Positions 1 to 8,601 are shown, numbered from the stretch's first letter. The stretch is 64,000 nucleotides of DNA from Ornithinibacillus xuwenensis (GCF_039614845.1 NZ_JBDIML010000001.1:434001-498000), one strand, 5' to 3'. Translations and numbers: made by a program. The notes: a model not told the origin generated them from the sequence alone.

Positions 1-53
1 AAAAAATACTTAAAAAACAATTTAACAAAAAATAACAATTGAGGAGAGACAGC

Positions 54-374
54 ATGAAACTTTCAATAACGGAATCCGCACTAGAGAAGATTAACAAAAT
101 AAACCAAGCTAACCACACCTATATATTACTTCGATATGATACAAAAGGAATGGGCTGTGCTGTTAGTGGGCTACCAACCTTTTCGCTTATCAGTGAAAGG
201 GAGAATAGGCATATCGATGTGGAAAATGAGCAATTTCCCACTTTGATCACGGAAGTTCAGGCAGTATTCTTTGCAGAAAATATGAAGCTCGATTATATAA
301 ATGGTATGTTTAGACTATCAAGTCCTGAAGGAATATTAAATCCGTTTATTCCAACTGTAGGTATTTTAGAGTAG
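54..374 (+). CDS. HesB/YqkB-like iron-sulfur biosynthesis domain protein
   Basis: A 106-residue protein resembling the small HesB-like core-domain proteins of Bacillus such as YqkB. The visible match is the segment LRYDTKGMGCAVSG at residues 26-39, with one conserved cysteine (Cys35), followed by a second strand-rich half containing VFFAENMKLDY. Classical IscA proteins carry three cysteines; only one is seen here, so true cluster delivery is uncertain, as it is for YqkB. The start at ATG 54 is chosen because GAGGAGAG lies 6 nt upstream; a longer frame from TTG 39 would contain that ribosome binding site. A strong terminator follows, so it is a single-gene unit on this side. Family assignment is by remembered motif. 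Confidence 0.7.
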   Translation: MKLSITESALEKINKINQANHTYILLRYDTKGMGCAVSGLPTFSLISERENRHIDVENEQFPTLITEVQAVFFAENMKLDYINGMFRLSSPEGILNPFIPTVGILE

Positions 375-434
375 AATTTTGTGCAACTTACAATTTTATT
401 TAAGATATTATTTAAGTTATTAAATAGCATTTAG

Positions 435-467
435 GGATACGATCTATTGAGATTCGTATCCTTTTTT
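435..467 (+). terminator. Rho-independent terminator
   Basis: Arms GGATACGA (435-442) and TCGTATCC (454-461) form a perfect 8-bp stem followed by TTTTTT. It closes the YqkB-like gene. Confidence 0.85.
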
Positions 468-637
468 GCACTAGAGGAAGATGGAATTAACAGTAACTCG
501 GATTAGTATTCTGGTGTTTTTGATTAACTAGTAATCGTAGTAATCGTGACTTCTTATGGTAAAATATAGTTGAATATTTTGATAATTTTGGACTTTGGCT
601 AACGGCAGTTTAGTTTAAGTACAAAGGGAGGATAAGG

Positions 638-1042
638 ATGGAAATAAAAATAGCAGACAAAACAGTCTGGAAAATAATTGCGGTAGTAGCATTTATATTT
701 GCGGCAGTACAATTTTGGGGGGCTATTAATTATTATTCTTCAACTTATCTTTTCTCGGGAATATGTTTTATCTTATTAGGAATATCATTTTTAACAAGAA
801 AAAATCTAACTTATTTAACCTTAACAAATGATAAACTTACCATACACCTCCAAGGTTTAGGTATGTTGCATAAAAAGAAGGTTAAATACAGTGAAATCAG
901 AAAGTGTGAAATTTTAGGAAAGGAAGTTTTTCTTCACTTAGAAAACGGACGTAAATATAAACTTAAAAAGGACTGGATAGCATACGATGACTTTTCTAAA
1001 CTAATAAAGCAATTGGAATCATATTCAATCAATATTAGGTAA
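638..1042 (+). CDS. Two-helix membrane protein with a PH-like cytoplasmic domain
   Basis: A 134-residue protein. Residues about 11-30 and 38-53 are hydrophobic and form two membrane segments. The rest is a soluble strand-rich domain (LTLTNDKLTIHLQGLG, then KKVKYSEIRKCEIL and a final helix SKLIKQLESY). This order, two helices and then a bPH-like barrel, is common in small bacterial membrane proteins of unknown role. The start has a good GGGAGG site 6 nt upstream. It stands alone, followed by a copy of the dispersed repeat. No substrate or partner can be inferred. Confidence 0.7.
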   Translation: MEIKIADKTVWKIIAVVAFIFAAVQFWGAINYYSSTYLFSGICFILLGISFLTRKNLTYLTLTNDKLTIHLQGLGMLHKKKVKYSEIRKCEILGKEVFLHLENGRKYKLKKDWIAYDDFSKLIKQLESYSINIR

Positions 1043-1069
1043 GTAGATAATTTGGAGAAATTATTCAAC

Positions 1070-1151
1070 AAACGAATGCTTAAGTTCTTTAAGTCGGATT
1101 GTCTTTTATTTTGGCTAAAATTCTTCCCTGGAATATTATGTTAATATTGAA
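1070..1151 (+). repeat. Dispersed intergenic repeat, copy 1
   Basis: A weak hairpin (CTTAA-loop-TTAAG, then GTCTTTTATTTT) is followed after about 30 nt by the core TGGAATATTATGTTAATATT at 1129-1148. The next start codon is 85 nt downstream of the core. Confidence 0.65.
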
Positions 1152-1235
1152 AAAGATAGTGTCCTGATGAGGCAGGATAATTGAATTAATATAATAGAAA
1201 GAAAAGTAATTCATAAATAAAGGGAGGTATCTAAG

Positions 1236-1466
1236 GTGGACTTATTACTCTGGATAACTATTGGTTTTATAATAATCGGATTTGTTGTTCTCACTTCTGT
1301 GAAAAAAGGTATGGAAAGAAAGCTCGCTTCTATAACAGCAAATATGAAAGAAGAGGGAAGTTCAACAAAAGCTAAATCCATAATTTGGTGGATAGTGAGT
1401 ACCACAGCATGGGGAATAGTGAGTATGATTCTTATTTCTTGGTGGTTTCATAATCACTTAGGATAA
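1236..1466 (+). CDS. Small two-helix membrane protein, unknown function
   Basis: A 76-residue protein. Residues about 3-21 and 47-70 are hydrophobic helices joined by a lysine-rich loop (KKGMERKLASITANMKEEG). Translation begins at GTG 1236 behind GGGAGG (1222-1227). The gene is the first downstream of repeat copy 1, whose core lies 85 nt upstream. I do not recognise the family. An antisense frame on the same stretch is a shadow. Confidence 0.6.
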   Translation: MDLLLWITIGFIIIGFVVLTSVKKGMERKLASITANMKEEGSSTKAKSIIWWIVSTTAWGIVSMILISWWFHNHLG

Positions 1467-1626
1467 TTGTTGGTTCCAAATGACTAAAACGGGAGTATTA
1501 CTTCAAGTAGGGAAGATAATACCCTATTAACCTTAGGGGGGGGTGTGAGAGTTTTTAATAGAATTATTGAATAGCATTGTACACATGCAATGATTAATTA
1601 TTTCATCAAATCCAAGGAGGGCATCT

Positions 1627-1962
1627 ATGAAAAAAAGAATTAAAATCTTTACCTCCGCGTTAATTATTTTACTTTTTCTAACCTTATTATTATCAAAACC
1701 TTCTCCAGAGACTTTTAATAAATGGTTAGTGGAAAAGTATGATATAGAGTGTATTGGAGACAACTGTGTCAATAATAATTCGCAGGAAAAAGTTGTACAT
1801 AGAAGTACAGACGATTACATTCTGATAAATAAGATGGGCATTACCCTTGAAGATGAAGAAGGTCGTAGGACACTAATTGAAGGAATAGGTGTTTTTGGAA
1901 CCTTCATTCCATTTACTTTCAATCCAGGATACAGCCCGTTAAAGGATATTTATAAATATTAA
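1627..1962 (+). CDS. Signal-anchored small protein, possibly DUF4359-like
   Basis: A 111-residue protein with a basic start (MKKRIK) and a hydrophobic segment at about residues 8-23, so it is membrane-anchored or secreted. The mature part begins KPSPETFNKWLVEKYDIEC, has two cysteines (IECIGDNC) and a conserved-looking end GVFGTFIPFTF. The order 'N/KPS..F..WL', a hydrophilic stretch, then 'R....GIGVFGTF' recalls the DUF4359 family; this is from memory and not certain. The Shine-Dalgarno sequence is AAGGAGGG about 5 nt before ATG. A CTTGAAT/ATTCAAG inverted repeat follows at 1999-2013. Confidence 0.6.
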   Translation: MKKRIKIFTSALIILLFLTLLLSKPSPETFNKWLVEKYDIECIGDNCVNNNSQEKVVHRSTDDYILINKMGITLEDEEGRRTLIEGIGVFGTFIPFTFNPGYSPLKDIYKY

Positions 1963-2340
1963 TAGTTATGAAAATCCTTCTCTATTTCTAGTAGAACGCT
2001 TGAATTATTCAAGAGGTGGGTTTTTTCAGGAAAGCTAAAGGATTCCGTTATTAAACTATTGTAGGCAGAATTAATTCAAAAGGACACCTTTTAGTTGATT
2101 GTCCATTTACAGATTTTGGCGCCCGAGATGATATAGCATATCTGTGTAAAGTTTATTTAACTGACTGTACTGTAATAACAAAAATGATGGAGAGCTTTTG
2201 TCTTTAACTAATATAGAAATAGGAGATTATGTCTAAGTAAACTCTTACAAATAAAACGCTTTTTAGGAAGAGATTTTCCTAGTCGAGCAGTCGAAGCAAA
2301 AAAGGTAACAGTATGGAAATTATTGCTGAGAAAGTTTGAG

Positions 2341-2416
2341 AAGGTGATTCAAGAAGATCGCCTTTTCTTGTGGGGAAATTCCTGAAATTATATTTGGAAT
2401 ATTATGTTATTATTAA
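2341..2416 (+). repeat. Dispersed intergenic repeat, copy 2
   Basis: A hairpin of arms AAGGTGATT (2341-2349) and GATCGCCTT (2356-2364) with G-U pairs and a T-rich tail is followed by the core TGGAATATTATGTTATTATT at 2395-2414. Confidence 0.75.
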
Positions 2417-2495
2417 ATTGTTATATGCTTATAAAATAGAAACCGAATCAAGTATTTTATCGAATTATAAACAAAGTATGTTTAGAGGTTAATTA

Positions 2496-2660
2496 GTAGA
2501 GAGAAATAAAAATACACTTCAAAAAATTACTCAGGAACCAGTGGAATATTCTTTTCAGAAGATGTCAAAATCAGTCAAAGATAATGAGATAAATTCAACC
2601 AACACTCCCCGAGACTATCTAAATTCTTTAACAGAATTAGGGGGTGCAACTGTTAAATAA
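2496..2660 (+). pseudogene. Possible C-terminal remnant of a small gene
   Basis: An open frame of 54 codons with no acceptable start. Its reading includes KITQEPVEYSFQKMSKSVKD and ends ELGGATVK before TAA. Its last codons overlap the GGGTGCAAC-like box. It follows repeat copy 2 at the distance where other copies place a gene, so it may be what is left of a cassette gene that lost its 5' end. No family recognised. Confidence 0.35.
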
Positions 2661-2753
2661 GAAATTTTGGTTCTAAGGTGGCAGTATAATGTATTGTAAG
2701 ACTGATGTTTATCTTGTGTTCCGCCATCGGTACAATGAAATGGGGTGCATAAA

Positions 2754-3182
2754 GTGAATCGACAAATTGGTAGTATGGTTATAATTATTTGTTTACTTGT
2801 AATAAACGGGTGTAGTGGATCTGAGAGGAATGAGAAATTTAAAATATCCGATGGAGATCCAATCGTTTTGACTCATGATAATGAAGGCGAAGGTATGGAA
2901 GCAGAACTTAAAGGTGTTCTTATATACGATAATGAAACCAAATGCTTGTATATTAGGAGCACTATCAAAGATGATTTAAATAAAACTAAGGTACCCATTT
3001 GGCCAAAGGGTACTACTGCATATACAGAAAATGATCTATATGGAGTTAAAATACCAGACCATGGAAACCTCCTTGAAGGGGATACTGTAGAAGGTGGTGG
3101 TGGTGGAGTTGATGCTTCAAATATAGACAGTGACTGTCTGGAAAAAGGTATAACTTTTGTAGTTACAAGCATCAAAAAATAA
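2754..3182 (+). CDS. Small lipoprotein, unknown function
   Basis: A 142-residue precursor with a signal peptide and lipobox LVINGC, cysteine at about residue 20, giving a lipid-anchored extracellular protein. The mature part carries two short cysteine-containing strands (ETKCLYIR and DSDCLEKGITFVVT), a WPKGT turn and a GGGGG run near the end (EGGGGGVDAS). This pattern is common in small lipoproteins of many bacteria; its role is unknown to me. GTG 2754 is preferred over GTG 2745 because GGGGTG precedes it by about 7 nt. A 100-residue antisense frame is a shadow. Confidence 0.65.
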   Translation: MNRQIGSMVIIICLLVINGCSGSERNEKFKISDGDPIVLTHDNEGEGMEAELKGVLIYDNETKCLYIRSTIKDDLNKTKVPIWPKGTTAYTENDLYGVKIPDHGNLLEGDTVEGGGGGVDASNIDSDCLEKGITFVVTSIKK

Positions 3183-3213
3183 AAAGCATAGTTCCAGAAT
3201 CATGCCTTAGTTT

Positions 3214-3293
3214 TACGAGGCCATCATATAAATCGCCATCTTTTCAATTCATATTCCAAAAAAAGTTTATGGAATATTTTGTTAGTATCGAGG
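3214..3293 (+). repeat. Dispersed intergenic repeat, copy 3
   Basis: A degenerate hairpin region (GGCCATC ... GCCATCTTTTC) is followed after 28 nt by the core TGGAATATTTTGTTAGTATC at 3270-3289. The next start codon (3387) lies about 95 nt downstream. Confidence 0.6.
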
Positions 3294-3386
3294 TTGATAG
3301 TGTGCAAACAGGCAAGTTAGTTTAGTTGAACAGAGTGTTTACCAATTCTAGTTTTAAATAGCAGCTATAAAGGAGGCCAGTTATTT

Positions 3387-3938
3387 ATGATAAATATTTT
3401 CGTTGGTTTAATCTTTGTTTTCTTCAATACAAATTTTAGTTTTTGGGATATTGGAGCGATTTATTACATAACGAATATTATAGGATATGTATCGATATTT
3501 TTTGGGGTAAACGAATTGGGGAGAACTAATCAAAGAATATTGAAGGTAAAACCGTATGTCATTACCATGATTGCTCATAGCATTATCTTTTTCTTGTTGA
3601 GTATTACAGATAATTCACCGTTAACAATGGATATGTCAACTACGATCGAGACAATTATAGTTTTGGTTGGGGTTGTGTTTATTGTTGCGGGTATGTTTAT
3701 GGTATATATTATTATTTTCCAGATGATGGACAGTCTAACTGGTCAAACGGATACAAAGCCGTTATACAATCTAGTAAACATTATGTTGTTGTTATTTATT
3801 CTGGCAGGTATGAGCGCTGTCTTTAATTTTATTCCAATGTTAGTAACTACTTTAATGGGTGCTTTATTCTTACTAGAAGTATTATTTTTAATTAGCTATT
3901 ATTACGTTTTCCTAGCAAAAAATATAGAAAAAATATAA
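3387..3938 (+). CDS. Multi-helix integral membrane protein
   Basis: A 183-residue protein that is almost entirely hydrophobic. About five membrane segments are visible, near residues 1-20, 22-42, 56-73, 87-112 and 126-175 (the last probably two). Short charged loops separate them (NELGRTNQRILKVKP, MMDSLTGQTDTKP). The start ATG has AGGAGG 10 nt upstream. It follows repeat copy 3 and stands alone. The family is not recognised; similar unnamed membrane proteins are frequent in Bacillus cereus-group accessory regions. No catalytic motif is visible. Confidence 0.65.
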   Translation: MINIFVGLIFVFFNTNFSFWDIGAIYYITNIIGYVSIFFGVNELGRTNQRILKVKPYVITMIAHSIIFFLLSITDNSPLTMDMSTTIETIIVLVGVVFIVAGMFMVYIIIFQMMDSLTGQTDTKPLYNLVNIMLLLFILAGMSAVFNFIPMLVTTLMGALFLLEVLFLISYYYVFLAKNIEKI

Positions 3939-4143
3939 AACTTCTGTTTTTAAGATATATTAGGATATTACATTAATAGATTAATAGTACTTAGTATTCC
4001 TCAAGGGGTTATTCGTTAGAAGAGAGTGAGCCTCATTGAAGAAAACCAAAATGAATTACCGAGGTTATGAAAAAACGATATTAGATCCTTGATAAAAATG
4101 ATATTGAATAATTATTCAGTTCCCTGCTAAGGAGGAAACAAAA

Positions 4144-4620
4144 ATGGAGGAGTTAATTGAAGAATACAGTCGAGGATATACGATGATAGAAAATTCTATT
4201 AGAGATTTGTCTGAGGAAGAGCTTAGATTCAAACCAGGCAAGGATAAATGGAGTATACACCAGATCATTATTCATATAACAGATTCAGAATTGGTTGCAA
4301 ATCATAGAATGAAAAAAGTTTTGTCAGAGCCTGAACCACTATTACCTGCACCTGACCAAGATGCTTGGGCAAGTTCTTTGATATATGAACAATTAGACCG
4401 TGAACAATATCTTCTACTTTTTAAAATGCTTCGTTTTAGCATGCTACCTATTATCCATAATTTAACAACTGAACAGCTTAAGCGAGTTGCAGTCTATCAA
4501 GATGGTGCAAGATTTACATTCAAAGATTTATTGGACTTTCGAGTCGAACATATACGTGGACATCTCGACCAAATAGAAAGAGTCAAAAAGGCTTTTAGGG
4601 AAGAACATAGAATAAAATAA
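4144..4620 (+). CDS. DinB-family metal-dependent enzyme
   Basis: A 158-residue four-helix-bundle protein of the DinB/YfiT-like superfamily. The metal-binding histidine triad is visible: His44 in IIIHITDSE, and His136 and His140 in VEHIRGHLDQI (HxxxH). The N-terminal pattern EEELRFKPGKDKWSIHQIIIHI is typical of the family. Members include thiol-S-transferase-like enzymes, some working with bacillithiol in Firmicutes; the substrate here is unknown. ATG 4144 has AGGAGG upstream. A second, more distant DinB protein lies at 8.6 kb. The gene is monocistronic, with 56 nt before the next gene. Confidence 0.85.
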   Translation: MEELIEEYSRGYTMIENSIRDLSEEELRFKPGKDKWSIHQIIIHITDSELVANHRMKKVLSEPEPLLPAPDQDAWASSLIYEQLDREQYLLLFKMLRFSMLPIIHNLTTEQLKRVAVYQDGARFTFKDLLDFRVEHIRGHLDQIERVKKAFREEHRIK

Positions 4621-4676
4621 GTAACGGATGCGTTACTTCAGCAGCACTACATGTATTATGAAAATAGAGGGATATA

Positions 4677-5216
4677 ATGAGCCAAAATACTATGGTGAAA
4701 ATAAAAAATTATATTTTGTTAATATCAGTTATACTGGTTGTGATAATGGGGATACTTTTATTCCAAGAAAAGAAAGAATCAAATAAGCAATATGAATTAT
4801 TTTTAAATCATTTTTATCATGAATTAGACCTGTCAATCTCATCCGTAGATACTGTTTTATCATTAACGCCTGAAACAAAAAAAAAAGAAGAGGGTCTTAC
4901 AGAGATTCTTTACCAGATTGAAAAGCGTGTTGAACGTACTGGTCTTATATTGGAAACAGGAAACAATTTACTAAATAATGAGATACGAACAGAAACTAAT
5001 TATTTCATTCATAGGGGAATTCCTGGTTTTGGTGAAGATGGTGAAATTGATGAATCAGAAAAGGAGTACTTAAAGACTCTTAAAAATGAACTTGAGTTGA
5101 TTCGGAAAGGAATGTATTCAGAAGAAACCGGGCAAGAAAATCCTGGTCTTACTATTAAACAGTTCAATGAATTAATCTTTAAGGTTACAAACAACAGCGA
5201 GTTACTTTTTAATTAA
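4677..5216 (+). CDS. Single-pass membrane protein with a helical extracellular domain
   Basis: A 179-residue protein. One membrane helix occupies about residues 12-29 (YILLISVILVVIMGILLF) after a short basic start. The rest is charged and mostly helical (KKESNKQYELFLNHFYHELDL, later EKEYLKTLKNELELIRKG). The layout resembles the 166-residue protein at 9.2 kb: short cytoplasmic end, one helix, then a helical domain beginning with an ELDLSIS/VELEGLIAN-like segment, so they may be distant paralogs. Function unknown. Repeat copy 4 with its terminator follows. Confidence 0.6.
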   Translation: MSQNTMVKIKNYILLISVILVVIMGILLFQEKKESNKQYELFLNHFYHELDLSISSVDTVLSLTPETKKKEEGLTEILYQIEKRVERTGLILETGNNLLNNEIRTETNYFIHRGIPGFGEDGEIDESEKEYLKTLKNELELIRKGMYSEETGQENPGLTIKQFNELIFKVTNNSELLFN

Positions 5217-5269
5217 ACTAGCTAATAGAAGTTCAATTCTTATTGAATTAACGAGTGGAAGAGTAAAGC

Positions 5270-5333
5270 AAGGGATCATCAAATTGATGGTCTTTATTTT
5301 TGGGGTGATTGTTTGGAATATTTTAATATTAAT
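5270..5333 (+). repeat. Dispersed intergenic repeat, copy 4 with terminator
   Basis: GATCATC (5274-5280), loop AAATT and GATGGTC (5286-5292) form a 7-bp stem with G-U pairs, then TTTATTTTT. The core TGGAATATTTTAATATTAAT follows at 5313-5332. The next small frame starts 70 nt downstream. Confidence 0.8.
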
Positions 5334-5402
5334 GTATAGAGTTGTTGTGCTAACTGGGCAGAAGAGTTGAATAAACTATCTTGGGGGAGAAACATATGAT
5401 TC

Positions 5403-5579
5403 GTGGAGGCTAATGAAGATTACGCGAGGGCAACTTTTGCAGTACTTGATATGGCCGGTCACAACCTACAAATTGAACAAACCGATGTATTTAACGCATT
5501 ATTTTATAACTGGTTAAATAGAATTGAGTCAAAAAAATGTGTTAATACTGAATTAGAAGCTATCAAACTTACCAAGTAG
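5403..5579 (+). CDS. Small protein, unknown function
   Basis: A 58-codon frame from GTG 5403 with a coding-like composition: VEANEDYARATFAVLDMAGH, then an amphipathic helix FNALFYNWLNRIE and an end in ELEAIKLTK. A strong GGGGGAGA site lies at 5383-5390, but it is best placed for ATG 5396, which is out of frame and stops after five codons. The start may therefore have been damaged by a small indel, or GTG 5403 is used at a long spacing. It lies in the usual gene position after repeat copy 4. No family recognised. Confidence 0.45.
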   Translation: MEANEDYARATFAVLDMAGHNLQIEQTDVFNALFYNWLNRIESKKCVNTELEAIKLTK

Positions 5580-5661
5580 ATAAGTTAAATAACTTCGTTT
5601 TTCTGTTTTTGAAATCTTGTGGTCCCAATACGAAATACTAAAAAGAAAGAGGGGTACCTAT

Positions 5662-6024
5662 TTGGAGCGCATTAGCCAGGAAATTAAAGATATGTCTATT
5701 AAATCCTTGGAATCTACTTTCAATAAACTTACCAATGCTGTTAATAGTATGACAGCGAAAGGTTCCAATACCACCCTTGTCGAAAAGAGAAAAAATGCTG
5801 TTAAAGTTGGTTTAGAAAGTCTCAAAGGTACATGGAATGGAGAGGAGTTCTCCTATGGCCAGGATGTTATTTTAACTACAACAGAAGTTCTGCAATGTGT
5901 AATTCCATCTATCGAAAAACAGCTAGCAAAGGCAAAAGAAGGAAGTTCTCAAAAAACATTAAATGAGCATCGCATAACAGCACTTAAATTGGCAATAGAA
6001 TCATTGGAGAATCGTCTTAAATGA
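5662..6024 (+). CDS. Helical protein of unknown function
   Basis: A 120-residue soluble, mostly helical protein with no signal or membrane segment. It contains two similar halves: ...VEKRKNAVKVGLESLKGTWNG and ...LNEHRITALKLAIESLENRL, suggesting an internal duplication of a helix pair ending in ALxxxLESL. TTG 5662 is taken as start because AGAGGGG lies about 8 nt upstream. A longer frame from TTG 5617 adds residues of poor character; ATG 5692 is another option. Family not recognised. Confidence 0.5.
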   Translation: MERISQEIKDMSIKSLESTFNKLTNAVNSMTAKGSNTTLVEKRKNAVKVGLESLKGTWNGEEFSYGQDVILTTTEVLQCVIPSIEKQLAKAKEGSSQKTLNEHRITALKLAIESLENRLK

Positions 6025-6259
6025 GCGCCTCCCGTGAATTTAGAAGTGTCCCAGAGAAGATACGATAGCTAAACAAGGTCATCATAGTTGGTTGACGTGA
6101 TGTAATAATTTAGAAAATCAATACTAGCATTTATTGAAAAATGATCGTTATTCGAAGGTAGTGTACAGTAAACTTATAACTTAATATTCATTCAATGAAA
6201 CTTTTAACTGCCCTCACTCGTATATAATGTTATATCCACTATGAAAAGGGGTTATCAAC

Positions 6260-6685
6260 ATGAAGAAGCGATTAATTTTTCTATTATTTGTATTAGTACT
6301 TTTATTAACAGCTTGTAATAACGATGAATTGTCTGGTAAAACTTTCAATCTTTCTACACGTGGGGGACCTGATAGCAATCCTGATCAATATCACTCCATA
6401 ATGACATTAGAATTTTCAGACGGAAAAGTAGAAACTAGTTCTATTAACGATGGAGAAGGAACATATGAGTTAAATGATGATAAACTTGCAATTCATTTTG
6501 AAAATGAAAATGAAAATTTAACAATAGAATTTACAGTTGAAGAAAGCGATAAAGAATTCAGCGAGTATTCAGCGGTAATTAGCGATTATGATTTTGAAAT
6601 GAGTAATACGGATAAAGTAAGTCATTACAAAAATATAATCAATAAATTACATAAAGACATGTCCTATGAATTTATAAAAGAATAG
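6260..6685 (+). CDS. Small lipoprotein
   Basis: A 141-residue precursor with a clear lipoprotein signal peptide (MKKRLIFLLFVLVLLLTAC, Cys19). The mature part is acidic and strand-rich, with LSGKTFNLSTRGG, then MTLEFSDGKVETSS, GTYELNDDKLAIHFENE and LTIEFTVEE. It looks like a small beta-barrel lipoprotein similar in plan to DUF-type lipoproteins of Bacillus. A lipoprotein of similar design lies at 16.8 kb with an almost identical signal peptide end (LLLLTAC). Start ATG with AAGGGG 8 nt upstream. Function unknown. Confidence 0.65.
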   Translation: MKKRLIFLLFVLVLLLTACNNDELSGKTFNLSTRGGPDSNPDQYHSIMTLEFSDGKVETSSINDGEGTYELNDDKLAIHFENENENLTIEFTVEESDKEFSEYSAVISDYDFEMSNTDKVSHYKNIINKLHKDMSYEFIKE

Positions 6686-6722
6686 AAAAAGTAACTACCT
6701 ACCACAACATGTGCAATACTCA

Positions 6723-6857
6723 AGGCTATCATTAATAGAACTGCACCTTAAATTGTTTTTGTGTCTAACAATTGGGTGCAGTTCATTAATTGAATAGCTT
6801 TTTCTCTTATACAAGTAGTTTTATAATATTTATTGGAAAATTATGTTAGTATTAAGT
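6723..6857 (+). repeat. Dispersed repeat, copy 5, with an extended nested hairpin
   Basis: Outer arms GGCTATCATTAAT (6724-6736) and ATTAATTGAATAGC (6785-6798) flank inner arms AACTGCACC (6739-6747) and GGGTGCAGTT (6774-6783). A T-run follows. The core TTGGAAAATTATGTTAGTAT lies at 6833-6852. In this copy the GGGTGCA box is itself an arm of the stem. Confidence 0.75.
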
Positions 6858-7010
6858 CAGCAGAAATTAATCGGGCAATTTTATGAAAAATGAATTAATA
6901 GTAAAGATGTTATTAGGCGGTATAAAAATGGTTAACCGTATAAAATTTAATTGACATTTTTAATAAAGGCAAAGCAAGATCATCCCAGGAATTATAACTA
7001 CTTTAATGCA

Positions 7011-7079
7011 GCAAGAGGAATAAGACAGCTAAATAGTTTTCCTCTAATAATAATTATTTTAATATTGCGTTATTAATAG
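7011..7079 (+). repeat. Degenerate dispersed repeat, copy 5b
   Basis: A hairpin AGAGGAA (7014-7020) / TTCCTCT (7039-7045) is followed by a core-like TTTTAATATTGCGTTATTAA at 7057-7076, 45 nt before the start of a 38-residue gene. Confidence 0.45.
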
Positions 7080-7122
7080 TTATAAAATATGTAGGAAAAA
7101 AAACGTAAAGGGGAATATGGAG

Positions 7123-7239
7123 ATGAGAAATGTAGTCTTTATACTTACAATTGCTTCAATTTTAGGTGGTCTATATTTCATTACTTTAGGATTTTGGGAA
7201 TTAAGAGATGGAAGTGAAGTTGAATTTTTAAAATCATAG
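7123..7239 (+). CDS. Very small single-helix membrane protein
   Basis: A 38-residue product with a hydrophobic helix over residues 3-24 (NVVFILTIASILGGLYFITL) and an acidic tail (ELRDGSEVEFLKS). ATG 7123 is preceded by AAAGGGG at a normal spacing. It lies 45 nt downstream of a repeat core, like other cassette genes, and 39 nt before the next gene, so the two are probably co-transcribed. Function unknown; too short for a family call. Confidence 0.5.
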   Translation: MRNVVFILTIASILGGLYFITLGFWELRDGSEVEFLKS

Positions 7240-7278
7240 TTATTTATTGCAAACGTACAATTGGGGAGGTGACTTGCA

Positions 7279-8019
7279 ATGAAAAAAATTCACTTATTTT
7301 TTATTATTTTCTTTTTTGGAATAACCATGTATTTTTTCATATCCAACTTTTTCGTGAAGCCAGATCGAACAGAACAAGGGATAGGAACTGAAGATTCGGG
7401 AAAAACTGAATCAGTTGAAAAGGTACCTGTAACACTTGTGACCGACATCACCGATACTTCGATTACCATCAATGGAGAAGACCAACCCCAAAGTGTATCC
7501 GATCAACTTAATTTCGGTGAATTGCCAGTTGGAACAACTATACAAGGGGAGAGATATTTTTATTGGGGAGAAACAAAAAGTAAGGTTTATACTGTAGAAG
7601 CAGGAATAGAAGTATATGACATTACTGCTAACATTCCTGTTTTAGAAGATAGTTTTAAAGTTTTAATTAGTGATATTATTCATACATTTGCCAAACAAAG
7701 ACTTTTCACCCTTATCAATAGAGATCGTGATTTATTGACTAATGTATCTAAACAATTAAAAGATAAGTACAATAAGAAAATGTCAGTCACGGAGATAACA
7801 GGAGGAGAATCATTAGACGTAAAAATCAATTTTGAAAAAATGCTGTATGAACCAGGTCCTGATTATACGGAAAAATTACTTGTTCCAGTCACTTTTGTAA
7901 ATGAGATAATAACGGATGAAAATAGTGTTCCTTATGAGGTGGAACAGGAGGTTATCCTTACATTGTTGTATGATCAAGCATATAAGTATTGGGTAATCAT
8001 TCAGGAGGAAGAATTATAA
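7279..8019 (+). CDS. Membrane-anchored extracellular protein, unknown function
   Basis: A 246-residue protein. Residues 5-24 form a signal anchor. An acidic linker and a strand-rich segment follow (VTLVTDITDTSITINGEDQ, PVGTTIQGERYFYWGETKSKVYTVEAG). The last 115 residues look like an NTF2-like fold: helix DSFKVLISDIIHTFAKQRLF, then strands ending VEQEVILTLLYDQAYKYWVI. Such a domain also ends the TcaA/YvbJ-type membrane proteins, but the similarity here is only in plan. Start ATG with GGGGAGGTG upstream. No enzyme motif is seen. Confidence 0.55.
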   Translation: MKKIHLFFIIFFFGITMYFFISNFFVKPDRTEQGIGTEDSGKTESVEKVPVTLVTDITDTSITINGEDQPQSVSDQLNFGELPVGTTIQGERYFYWGETKSKVYTVEAGIEVYDITANIPVLEDSFKVLISDIIHTFAKQRLFTLINRDRDLLTNVSKQLKDKYNKKMSVTEITGGESLDVKINFEKMLYEPGPDYTEKLLVPVTFVNEIITDENSVPYEVEQEVILTLLYDQAYKYWVIIQEEEL

Positions 8020-8601
8020 AGTATTTTAAATTACATCTCAGAGTACTTTTTATATTTCTTCCCAAAGTTCAATTAGGAAAATGAATTTTTAGAAATATTA
8101 CGTTTGAAAAAAGTCTGTATTGTATTTATTCACAGTATATATAGCAGCTTGATCTGATAGTCAAGTATACAAGGAGAGGGCGATAACTGGGAGATAATTT
8201 ATTGGAGAAGTGAGATTTTCATATTCAAATATTTGTGAGGACCCTATGCAAATAGAAATAAATTACCTTATTGAACAGGGTTAAGAACAATATACGATTG
8301 TGCTACCCTTGATGAACGTTGTGTATTACCTACAAGAAAATCACTCAATGAAATATAAGAGCGCTGAAGGTATCATATTGACTATATAATGGGGTGGGGA
8401 GTCGGAGAGATTAATCAAGTTTAGTATTATTAAGAATTGAATCTATGTGTGTGCAATAGTAAAAATAAGGTAATCATTTCCTTAACAAGTGAAATGAAAG
8501 GAAGAGTATTTAGATTATGTGAATGTAGTCATATAGATTCTTATTGAAATATTACCACAAGTTACAAGAGAATTTTTAAAAAGGGAGAAGGGGTTAAAAT
8601 A
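8020..8601. other. Gene-poor stretch, no intact gene seen
   Basis: About 580 nt without a convincing gene. A 12-codon frame after GAGGACCCT at 8236-8244 (MQIEINYLIEQG then stop) and short coding-like scraps near 8300-8370 suggest eroded genes. No clear repeat core or terminator is visible. Confidence 0.5.

Larger units (their letters stand above)
2025..2744. other. Gene-poor stretch with decayed coding remnants
   Basis: No intact gene is seen over about 700 nt. It holds short in-frame coding-like pieces: one around 2070-2205 whose rightward reading contains HLLVDCPFTDFGARDDIAY and ends at a stop, and one at 2496-2660 listed separately. It also holds repeat copy 2 (2341-2416). A GGGGTGCAACTGTTAAA box at 2640-2656 matches the 5' box of the repeat family. 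It reads as a graveyard of one or two small genes. Confidence 0.5.

Noticed and set aside
1999..2020. Terminator after the gene ending at 1962
   Set aside because: CTTGAATTATTCAAG is palindromic, but GAGGTGGG separates it from the T-run and there is almost no loop, so it was not called as a terminator.
2873..3175. A 100-codon minus-strand frame with a proline run
   Set aside because: It is the complement of the glycine-rich lipoprotein gene and has no start signals.
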